DNA of 17,068 nt, taken from GCA-016700035 sp964646575. Its GTDB lineage: Bacteria; Patescibacteriota; Saccharimonadia; CAILAD01; GCA-016700035. The translations under genes were made by a program, and so were the position numbers. Of this stretch, positions 1 to 5,854 are shown piece by piece (positions within the stretch are counted from its first letter, which is position 1; each line of letters begins with the position of its first letter). The stretch is taken from assembly GCA_964646575.1 (NCBI GenBank), contig CAZYFT010000015.1, forward strand, positions 1-17,068. Reading direction: 5' to 3'. The notes beneath the pieces are model-generated. The model saw nothing but the letters and a program-made list of their open reading frames with translations, ran no database searches and had not been told where the DNA came from.

Positions 1-1
1 T

Positions 2-328
2 TCATGATTTTTTCTTATCCTTTGGTTTGTCGTTGAGTCCAATATAGCCAGCCACTCCAGCTCCGATAAGCATGATTAAAGCCGCGTCGTAAGGATGATA
101 TCGGAGGTAAGTGGAAGGGCCGACACATTCTACGAAATACATGCCTTCATCGCGATTCGGCCACCACTGCCACACAAAATACACATCGTCCCAACTATTC
201 TGGTATGTAGACATCTCATCACCACTCGCACACTCCTGCGACAGCTGCTCACTCACAGTGGTGGTAGCAAAATACCCCGCCGTGATGAGCAGCCCTATCG
301 CAATGGTGAGTGCAGCAAGTGATTTCAA
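2..328 (-). CDS. Small two-helix membrane protein downstream of dnaK, unknown function
   Basis: The 108-aa protein begins with an uncleaved signal or membrane helix (about residues 4-22). An acidic, Trp/Tyr-rich outer segment follows, with two cysteines (33 and 68) that could pair, then a second hydrophobic helix (about 83-99) and a lysine-rich tail. Only 6 nt separate it from the dnaK stop, so it is probably the last gene of the hrcA-grpE-dnaK transcript. No ATG is available at the right place; the start used here is TTG with only weak Shine-Dalgarno support. It ends in TGA, the only plausible gene in the window to do so. I do not recognise the family. The topology suggests both ends in the cytoplasm with an external loop of about 60 residues, but this is inferred from hydrophobicity only. 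Confidence 0.55.
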   Translation of the reverse strand: MKSLAALTIAIGLLITAGYFATTTVSEQLSQECASGDEMSTYQNSWDDVYFVWQWWPNRDEGMYFVECVGPSTYLRYHPYDAALIMLIGAGVAGYIGLNDKPKDKKKS

Positions 329-334
329 AAGCTA

Positions 335-2239
335 TTATTTCTCGTCGACGATTTCGCCTTCTTCGGCGTCATCAGACTTATCATCCGCTTTTTTGGCGGC
401 TTTGTCAGCCTCTGCAGGTTCTGCAGCAGCTTCTTCCTGCTTGTACATGGCCTCACCAACTTTAGTCAGCTTGTCAGAAAGGTCGGCAGTCAGCTTCTTC
501 AGCTCCTCGACATCAGCATCAGATTCACCAAGCTTATCTTTGAGAGCCTTCACAGCTTCTTCAACGGTCTTCTTGGTGTCATCATCCACTTTACCATCTG
601 CGTCCTTTAGAGCCTTTTCTGCGGTATACACCATCGTATCAGCCTGATTGCGAGCCTCGACAGATTCTTTCTTCTTCTTATCTTCTTCTGCGTGGGCTTC
701 AGCATCAGCTTGCATCTTTTTAATTTCTTCATCAGAAAGATTGGCTGAGTTCTGAATAGTGATGTTCTGCTCTTTATTCGTTGCCTTGTCTTTAGCACTT
801 ACGGAGACAATACCGTTGGCATCAATCGAATACGTTACTTCAATCTGTGGCACACCGCGTGGAGCTGGTGGGATACCGTCCAAGATAAAGCGGCCAAGTA
901 CTTTGTTATCGGCAGCCATCTCGCGCTCACCCTGTAGGACTACAACCTCTACCGAAGGCTGATTGTCGCTTGCGGTTGAGAAGACCTGGGTTTTACTTGT
1001 TGGAATAGTAGTATTGCGCTCAATTAAGCGAGTCATGACGCCGCCCATGGTTTCAATACCAAGCGAAAGTGGGGTTACGTCGAGAAGCAATACATCTTTT
1101 ACATCGCCACCAAGCACGCCACCCTGAATCGCAGCACCAATCGCCACAACTTCGTCTGGGTTTACGCCCTGGAGCAGCTTCTTGCCAAAGAATTCTTCAA
1201 CTTTCTTTTGCACCAGTGGCATGCGGGTCATACCACCAACCATAATAATCTCGTTGATGTCTTCTTTCTTAAGGCCAGCATCTTTGAGGGCGGCCTCACA
1301 TGGCTTGAGGGAGTTTTCCACTAGCTCACCCACCAATTCTTCAAGCTTGGCGCGTGTCAGCGTGAGGTTCATGTGCTTAGGGCCAGACGCATCGGCAGTA
1401 ATAAACGGAATATTGATTTCCGACTCCTGCGTGGTAGAAAGTTCAATCTTGGCTTTTTCGGCAGCTTCTTTCAGGCGCTGCATGGCAGCCTTATCGGCCT
1501 TAAGGTCAATTCCTTGATCCTTCCGGAACTCTTCAACCAGCCAGTTAATAATGGTGTTATCAAAGTCGTCACCACCAAGATGTGTATCACCATTGGTAGA
1601 TTTTACTTCAAACACACCGTCGCCAAGCTCGAGCACGGAAACATCGAACGTACCACCACCAAGGTCGTAGACGACGATCTTTTCCTCTTTTTTCTTATCG
1701 AGTCCGTATGCCAATGCTGCGGCGGTTGGCTCGTTAATAATGCGCTTTACTTCCAAGCCAGCAATCTTACCGGCATCCTTGGTGGCCTGGCGCTGCGCGT
1801 CGTTAAAGTAAGCCGGAACCGTAATCACCGCTTCGGTAACTGGCTGGCCGAGATACTTCTCGGCATCGGCCTTAAGTTTTGCAAGGATCATCGCCGAAAC
1901 TTCTTCTGGCGTGTAGTCCTTTTCACCCATCGTAACTTTAACGTGTCCGTCAGCCTTTACGATTTTGTATGGCATGAGCTCCATATCACGCTTAATTTCT
2001 GGGTCATCAATCGTGCGGCCAATCAGTCGCTTCACAGAAAAAATAGTATTGTCCGGGTTCATAACTGCTTGACGTTTAGCAACCTGCCCAACAAGTCGCT
2101 CGCCGTTTTTATTCACAGCAACAATTGATGGCGTGGTGCGTGCGCCTTCAATATTTGTAATCACAGTCGGGTCGCTGGCTTCCATTACTGCCATCGCCGA
2201 GTTGGTTGTTCCTAGATCAATTCCGATAATCTTACTCAT
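335..2239 (-). CDS. dnaK: Molecular chaperone DnaK (Hsp70)
   Basis: DnaK is the cytoplasmic Hsp70 that binds exposed hydrophobic peptide segments in an ATP-driven cycle with GrpE and DnaJ. At 634 aa it has normal length. Visible motifs are the phosphate-1 loop DLGTTNS (8-14), phosphate-2 loop DLGGGTFDVSV (192-202), adenosine-binding IIMVGGMTRMP (331-341) and the interdomain linker with start of the substrate-binding domain around VLLLDVTPLSLG (383-394). A lysine/glutamate/alanine-rich lid and acidic tail close the protein. The ATPase domain keeps the loop around residues 75-100 that some Gram-positive Hsp70s lack. The ATG overlaps the grpE stop by one base (TAATG) and has an AAGGAG Shine-Dalgarno 7 nt upstream, so translation is probably coupled. 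It is transcribed from the CIRCE-controlled promoter upstream of hrcA. No dnaJ follows. Confidence 0.98.
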   Translation of the reverse strand: MSKIIGIDLGTTNSAMAVMEASDPTVITNIEGARTTPSIVAVNKNGERLVGQVAKRQAVMNPDNTIFSVKRLIGRTIDDPEIKRDMELMPYKIVKADGHVKVTMGEKDYTPEEVSAMILAKLKADAEKYLGQPVTEAVITVPAYFNDAQRQATKDAGKIAGLEVKRIINEPTAAALAYGLDKKKEEKIVVYDLGGGTFDVSVLELGDGVFEVKSTNGDTHLGGDDFDNTIINWLVEEFRKDQGIDLKADKAAMQRLKEAAEKAKIELSTTQESEINIPFITADASGPKHMNLTLTRAKLEELVGELVENSLKPCEAALKDAGLKKEDINEIIMVGGMTRMPLVQKKVEEFFGKKLLQGVNPDEVVAIGAAIQGGVLGGDVKDVLLLDVTPLSLGIETMGGVMTRLIERNTTIPTSKTQVFSTASDNQPSVEVVVLQGEREMAADNKVLGRFILDGIPPAPRGVPQIEVTYSIDANGIVSVSAKDKATNKEQNITIQNSANLSDEEIKKMQADAEAHAEEDKKKKESVEARNQADTMVYTAEKALKDADGKVDDDTKKTVEEAVKALKDKLGESDADVEELKKLTADLSDKLTKVGEAMYKQEEAAAEPAEADKAAKKADDKSDDAEEGEIVDEK

Positions 2240-2799
2240 TATTCTTCTCCTTCTTTCGTTACAGTTTCATCAGCCAATTGAGTGGACTGCTCATCTGGTG
2301 GACTCTTTGCGTCTTCGGCGTAATTATACTGTCCAGAACTCACCCGCACCGTGGCTGGCCGTACCACTTTACCAGCAATCATATAGCCCGGCAGAGTTGT
2401 CTCGGTAATTATGCCCTCGGGCTTTTTGGTTTCTACATATTCGATAGCCTCATGCTCAGTTGGATCAAACTGCAGCCCTGTTGGGTCAAATTTCTTCACG
2501 CCCATTTCGTCCAAAATCTGCTCTAGTTGCGTGCCAACGTAGCTCATGCCCTGCGCCCAAGCATCGTTCTGCAGATGTTCAGGCAAATGTGTTGCTGCGC
2601 GGTCAAAATTATCGAGAGCTGGAAGTAAATCAGATAGCACCGAAAGCTTGGCCGAATCCATCAGTTCAGCGCGCTCTGTGGCTACACGCTTTTTATAGTT
2701 TTCAAAATCGGCCTGCACACGCTGCAAATCAGCCGTAAGTTCGGCTACTTGATCTTTTTTCTCCACCTTTTTAGGCGGCTGTTTTGGTAATTTAGGCAT
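2239..2799 (-). CDS. grpE: Nucleotide exchange factor GrpE
   Basis: GrpE is the dimeric co-chaperone that releases ADP from DnaK. The 186-aa protein has a charged N-terminal tail, a long amphipathic coiled-coil segment (about residues 12-60) and the beta-domain signature GYMIAGKVVRPATVRV at 138-153, which matches the conserved GrpE C-terminal motif. The acidic C-terminal tail (about 160-186) looks disordered. The start ATG lies within the last 8 nt of hrcA and has a perfect GGAGG Shine-Dalgarno 9 nt upstream. Its stop overlaps the dnaK start by one base. These overlaps place hrcA, grpE and dnaK in one operon with coupled translation. Confidence 0.96.
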   Translation of the reverse strand: MPKLPKQPPKKVEKKDQVAELTADLQRVQADFENYKKRVATERAELMDSAKLSVLSDLLPALDNFDRAATHLPEHLQNDAWAQGMSYVGTQLEQILDEMGVKKFDPTGLQFDPTEHEAIEYVETKKPEGIITETTLPGYMIAGKVVRPATVRVSSGQYNYAEDAKSPPDEQSTQLADETVTKEGEE

Positions 2800-3490
2800 T
2801 AAGTACTTCCTCCAATTTCTTTCCTGTGAGCGCTACAAGACTGGTTACTTTTGGATAGTCCTGACGCGTTGGTCCAACAACTCCAACATAGCTACTGGCC
2901 GAATACGGACTTTCAAACTTAGCTACCACCATTGCCATGCCACTAGTGCGGGCAAACGGATTCTCTTGGCCGATAAACACGCCGAGATCGTCCTGAAAGC
3001 CGGTTGCCAAGAGCCACTCTGAGAGCGCATCGAGGTAGCGCGCGGCCGCGGCGGCACGGAGCTGCAAGGCGAACTCTGGCTGTGAGAAGAGCTGATGCAA
3101 ACCATGGTAATACACGGTATCCGAAAGCGTCGCAAACGCCATATTGCCGGTCATATCCGATAATGTTTCGGTGGCAATTTTGATGGCGCGATCAGCTCGA
3201 TCTTTGAGCGAAGCTACACGTTTTTCCATAGTTTGGATGGTGCGCTGCTTCGGCTCGAGTGCAGCCAGGTTATTTACATAATAGCGGTAGCCTTTGTCGG
3301 TAGGTACGCGTCCAGCCGAGATATGTGGCTGGTAAATATAATCAGCACGCTCGAGGGCGGCCATTTCGGCACGAATTGTGGCCGAGCTGACATCAAAGAC
3401 CTCACACAATGCGTGAGAGCTCACCGGCTCAGCAGTTGCTGAGTACTGATGAACAATTTCCATAAGAATTGCGGCTTGGCGTTCTGTCAT
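2792..3490 (-). CDS. hrcA: Heat-inducible transcription repressor HrcA, short form
   Basis: HrcA represses chaperone genes by binding CIRCE operators. The N-terminal winged helix is clear: SSATIRAEMAALE (35-47) and QPHISAGRVPTDKGYRYYV (54-72) are family signatures. The C-terminal part keeps the GAF-like core with IGQEN (173-177) and GPTRQDYP (206-213). The protein has 232 aa, against about 340 in Bacillus or Thermotoga, and the missing material maps to the middle, where the inserted dimerisation domain normally sits. The ATG agrees with the family N-terminus (MTERQ). No Shine-Dalgarno is visible in front of it, unlike grpE and dnaK. Two CIRCE elements lie upstream of its own gene, so autoregulation is expected. 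Confidence 0.95.
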   Translation of the reverse strand: MTERQAAILMEIVHQYSATAEPVSSHALCEVFDVSSATIRAEMAALERADYIYQPHISAGRVPTDKGYRYYVNNLAALEPKQRTIQTMEKRVASLKDRADRAIKIATETLSDMTGNMAFATLSDTVYYHGLHQLFSQPEFALQLRAAAAARYLDALSEWLLATGFQDDLGVFIGQENPFARTSGMAMVVAKFESPYSASSYVGVVGPTRQDYPKVTSLVALTGKKLEEVLNA

Positions 3491-3505
3491 AGTAGTAAAT
3501 TGGGT

Positions 3506-3594
3506 CGGACAGATTGGGATTCTCTAAAATACACACCTCAACGCTGTTGTCAGAGGGTAGCTTTGTGGTGAATTTTGCAAGAGCAATCTGTCCG
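3506..3594 (-). other. Structured 5' leader of the hrcA operon (inverted repeat)
   Basis: Two perfect 11-nt complementary arms, CGGACAGATTG at 3506-3516 and CAATCTGTCCG at 3584-3594, enclose 67 nt. Inside, a small hairpin CAAC-GCT-GTTG lies at 3539-3549. From the predicted start near 3636 both arms fall inside the mRNA leader, and the downstream arm ends 15 nt before the hrcA ATG. No U-run follows, so it is not a simple terminator. A role in translation or mRNA stability is inference; no known riboswitch or thermometer class is recognised. Confidence 0.5.
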
Positions 3595-3608
3595 CTGCTG
3601 CACCCACA

Positions 3609-3635
3609 TTAGCACTAGCAACTTTAGAGTGCTAG
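3609..3635. promoter_or_regulatory. CIRCE operator 2 (HrcA binding site)
   Basis: TTAGCACTA, nine spacer bases, then GAGTGCTAG: 16 of 18 positions match the CIRCE consensus TTAGCACTC-N9-GAGTGCTAA, and the arms keep dyad symmetry over eight bases. It lies just downstream of the predicted transcription start near 3636. HrcA bound here could block promoter clearance, or the element could act as a leader hairpin in the mRNA. Confidence 0.9.
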
Positions 3636-3642
3636 TACTTCA

Positions 3643-3672
3643 ATAGTAGTGCTTTTAGCACTCTCATGTCAA
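3643..3672 (-). promoter_or_regulatory. Sigma-70-type promoter of hrcA-grpE-dnaK
   Basis: On the minus strand a perfect -35 TTGACA (3672-3667) is followed after 18 nt by a -10 TACTAT (3648-3643, 4 of 6 matches). The predicted start is about 3636, giving a leader of about 146 nt. The -35 box lies entirely inside the spacer of the perfect CIRCE element, so HrcA binding should exclude RNA polymerase. Confidence 0.75.
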
Positions 3673-3681
3673 GAGTGCTAA
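3655..3681. promoter_or_regulatory. CIRCE operator 1 (perfect consensus)
   Basis: TTAGCACTC, nine spacer bases, GAGTGCTAA: an 18 of 18 match to CIRCE, the HrcA operator. The spacer contains the -35 hexamer of the heat-shock promoter. Its outer end is 2 nt from the stop codon of the gene at 3684-4349. The centre is 46 bp from the centre of the second CIRCE. Confidence 0.98.
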
Positions 3682-3683
3682 TT

Positions 3684-4349
3684 CTACTTTTTTTGTATGG
3701 ATTTTACAATTTTGAGCGCTTGATCGAAGCCGACTGAAGCAAAGGCTTCTCGAGCTCGTCCTGGATTGCTGGTCGCATTCGAAGGCAATAAATTGATTAC
3801 TACATATACAGAACTAGTCCCAACGCCAGACAAAGCCGCCCCTCGAATTTCCTGGCCAACCTCAAAGTTACCGCTTGCCACAATGACATCCGTAACGTTT
3901 GCTTCTGCCGCGCCAGCATTTCGAACATACACTAAACTAGCAGCCTTTCCACTATTGAGAGTAATAGGCACCACTTCAACTACAGTGCTTGGTGGAAGTA
4001 AAGAATTTGCCGACAGCGTAACCGAATACACATCTTGATTTCTCGCTCCGGGCTGCCTAATAATTGCAATTTTTCCAGCACTAGATGCCTCCAGCTCTTG
4101 AACCTGCCAGTCAGGCGGGCGAGTCAACGCGGTGGCAGTTGGACTATACACATATTGCACCCAATCTTTATATGCATCTTGAGTCTCTTGAGCTTTGACG
4201 TCACTACTAGGAGATGCTGTTGCGGCTGGTGACTGATTAGCTGTCTCGGGGGCCGATGGTGGCCATAAGAAGTAAATAGCCCCACCAATAATCAAAAAAC
4301 AAACCAACAAGATGCCGAGAACGACCACCCTTGAACGATCTTTTACCAT
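3684..4349 (-). CDS. Membrane-anchored extracytoplasmic protein, unknown function
   Basis: The 221-aa protein has a short basic N-terminus and one transmembrane helix (about residues 8-29). A Pro/Ser/Ala/Thr-rich linker (about 30-55) leads to an outer domain of about 160 residues. The C-terminal sequence, alternating hydrophobic positions and ending FASVGFDQALKIVKSIQ, resembles the closing strand and helix of small PsbP/MOG1-like alpha-beta folds often found in anchored bacterial proteins. That is a resemblance by eye, not an assignment. The gene starts 7 nt after the ABA4-like gene and should be co-transcribed with it. Its stop lies almost against the perfect CIRCE. There is no cysteine lipobox and no catalytic motif. 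Confidence 0.8.
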   Translation of the reverse strand: MVKDRSRVVVLGILLVCFLIIGGAIYFLWPPSAPETANQSPAATASPSSDVKAQETQDAYKDWVQYVYSPTATALTRPPDWQVQELEASSAGKIAIIRQPGARNQDVYSVTLSANSLLPPSTVVEVVPITLNSGKAASLVYVRNAGAAEANVTDVIVASGNFEVGQEIRGAALSGVGTSSVYVVINLLPSNATSNPGRAREAFASVGFDQALKIVKSIQKK

Positions 4350-4356
4350 AATAAAA

Positions 4357-4797
4357 CTACCGACCCTTTCTCTTAGTATTTCGCTTACTGCTAGTCAATA
4401 CTAGATATAGCAACAACCCGACTGGGCCGAAAAAGAAGGTTAAAATGTACGGGATGAGCATGATTCGATGACGAATTTTGTGCTTACGTGCATCTTGCTT
4501 CATCCATACGGCTGCCACAAGATCGAATGCCACGAGGTGAGTCCACCCCAGTGCCATCATCCAGGGGTCAGAAAAAAGCTCAGCTAAACCTAGAAATGAG
4601 TAATCCTCAAATGGAACGGTTGGCACAACGAGTATCAGTAATAAGACATACACCACCGCCAAAAGCGCCGGTAGCACCATACTATCCACGAGCTTTCTAG
4701 TTATTCGAGCGTACGGAGCACCTAAGATGAGCATCCATCCTAAAAGAGCAAGGATATTCACCAGAATAAACGTTGTCTCTGCATTCATACTGCTCAT
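4357..4797 (-). CDS. ABA4-like (DUF4281) integral membrane protein
   Basis: The small polytopic protein has about four hydrophobic helices. The second half carries the pattern of the ABA4/DUF4281 family: WTHLVAFDL with conserved His and Asp, a following charged loop with KQDARKH, and FFGPVGLLLYLVL near the C-terminus. In plants ABA4 takes part in neoxanthin formation; bacterial members are uncharacterised and no carotenoid gene is visible here. The frame is open back to a TTG at 4848, but that extension is polar, atypical, and runs into the promoter of the divergent gene. I therefore use ATG 4797; ATG 4788 (MNAETTF) is equally plausible. No Shine-Dalgarno is seen at either. It is followed after 7 nt by the anchored protein gene at 3684-4349. 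Confidence 0.75.
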   Translation of the reverse strand: MSSMNAETTFILVNILALLGWMLILGAPYARITRKLVDSMVLPALLAVVYVLLLILVVPTVPFEDYSFLGLAELFSDPWMMALGWTHLVAFDLVAAVWMKQDARKHKIRHRIMLIPYILTFFFGPVGLLLYLVLTSSKRNTKRKGR

Positions 4798-4841
4798 GCT
4801 ATCACAGTCTGCTTTTGTTGACGAATTCCGACAAAAAATGC

Positions 4842-4870
4842 TTGCCAAAACCCCCTGAAGCTGATATTAT
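4842..4870 (+). promoter_or_regulatory. Promoter of the CHAP-domain gene
   Basis: TTGCCA (4842-4847), 17 nt, TATTAT (4865-4870), with TG one base before the -10 (extended -10). The start is predicted near 4877, leaving a leader of about 15 nt with no Shine-Dalgarno before the ATG at 4892. Confidence 0.65.
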
Positions 4871-4891
4871 ACCCAATTCCCCTAAAAAAAC

Positions 4892-5608
4892 ATGAATGTA
4901 GCAACATACGAACAACGAGCAACTCTATCTGCCCACCGCAAACGTCAGCGCGTGGTCAGTTCCCCTGTGGCTAAAAAATTGAATGCCTACAAACCCCATG
5001 CCAAACACCTTCAAGCGGCACTCATGATTCTATTTTATTTCGCGGCGTTCGCATTTTTCTTTCAGACAAGCCAAGCTGAGTTTGAAGAAAAATCTATGGG
5101 CTACCTAAATACGAATCAACAAACTAAAAAAACAAGCTCCTCGACTCCGTCAGCCAACACACCGAAGAGCAAAACCGAAGCCACAGCTAAGACCTTATTT
5201 CAGGCTCCCGTTTCAAGTCCCGAGCCAACCGAAGAACAAAAAGCCAATGCTGGCCTCCCTCCTTACAACACCGAGGATGAATCCGCCCCATCCATCGCTC
5301 AGCAATTCACCTCCAGCGGATATGCCTATGGGCACTGTACATATTACGTAGCAAAGCGCCGACCCATTCCCCAAAACTGGGGCAATGCGCGTGACTGGCT
5401 GACCCGCTCAAAGGCCGCCGGCTTTGTGACGGGTGCAAATGCCCGACCGGGAGCAATCGCCCAAACTACAACAGGCCGCTGGGGTCACGTCGCTTACGTA
5501 GAAAAGGTCGAAGCTGGCCGTGTTTACGTATCGGAATATAATTACGTAGGCTGGAATAAACTCAGCTACCGCTGGGCTGACGAATCCGACTTTAAATATA
5601 TTTACTAG
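4892..5608 (+). CDS. Membrane-anchored CHAP-domain peptidoglycan amidase/endopeptidase
   Basis: CHAP domains are cysteine amidases or endopeptidases that cut peptidoglycan peptides. The 238-aa protein has a basic cytoplasmic N-terminus (1-38) and one membrane helix (about 41-58). A low-complexity Ser/Thr/Pro/Lys linker (about 75-130) precedes a C-terminal CHAP domain (about 135-238). The catalytic Cys is C149 in YAYGHCTYYV, the His is H199 in RWGHVAYVEKV, and a probable third residue is E215 in YVSEYNYVGW. It is the only plus-strand gene in the window. Its 3' end overlaps the small minus-strand ORF by 4 nt. The substrate could be its own wall during division or that of another cell; the sequence cannot decide. 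A tether rather than a cleaved signal suggests action close to the producing cell. Confidence 0.9.
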   Translation: MNVATYEQRATLSAHRKRQRVVSSPVAKKLNAYKPHAKHLQAALMILFYFAAFAFFFQTSQAEFEEKSMGYLNTNQQTKKTSSSTPSANTPKSKTEATAKTLFQAPVSSPEPTEEQKANAGLPPYNTEDESAPSIAQQFTSSGYAYGHCTYYVAKRRPIPQNWGNARDWLTRSKAAGFVTGANARPGAIAQTTTGRWGHVAYVEKVEAGRVYVSEYNYVGWNKLSYRWADESDFKYIY

Positions 5609-5790
5609 TTGTTCGCAGTCAGACTTGTGGGCGGCTCTATGGGTATTCGTTCAGCTGCAGCTTGATCAATTACTGTGAGATAACTTGCCTTAAAGCTATC
5701 AAATGCTGCCATTGCCTTATCAGTATTTTCCCGTACGTAACCATAGTACATAAGTCCAAGCGCGAGCAGGAGTACAACTCTCCATCGCAT
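5605..5790 (-). CDS. Small membrane-anchored protein, hypothetical
   Basis: The 61-aa product begins with basic residues and one hydrophobic helix (about 4-19), followed by a mostly polar helical segment and a Pro-containing tail. It starts 64 nt after the lepA stop in the same direction and could be the last gene of the tilS-ftsH-murJ-lepA run. The ribosome-binding signal is weak (a GAGAT-like stretch near the ATG). Its end overlaps the CHAP gene by 4 nt in a convergent layout. No family is recognised. The helix-plus-tail design fits a genuine small membrane protein, but a chance ORF is not excluded. Confidence 0.5.
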   Translation of the reverse strand: MRWRVVLLLALGLMYYGYVRENTDKAMAAFDSFKASYLTVIDQAAAERIPIEPPTSLTANN

Positions 5791-5854
5791 AGGTAATCTC
5801 GCTTTCGCGCCCTACTATGCGAGCTTGAGCAGTTTTAAGTCAAGGTTAAGCGCT

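Noticed and set aside
111..647. Plus-strand 178-aa serine-rich open frame
   Set aside because: It is the antisense shadow of the Lys/Glu/Ala-rich dnaK tail; DnaK homology and coupled start signals support the minus strand.
1373..2128. Plus-strand 251-aa open frame
   Set aside because: It lies fully antisense to the conserved DnaK ATPase domain and shows no family motif or ribosome-binding site.
4798..4848. TTG start at 4848 for the ABA4-like gene
   Set aside because: The added N-terminus is polar and cysteine-containing, unlike a membrane-protein start, and it runs across the -35 region of the divergent CHAP promoter.
5609..5854. Terminator between the CHAP gene and lepA
   Set aside because: I looked for stems with a T-run on either strand and saw none; convergent ends overlap by 4 nt without a recognisable intrinsic terminator.
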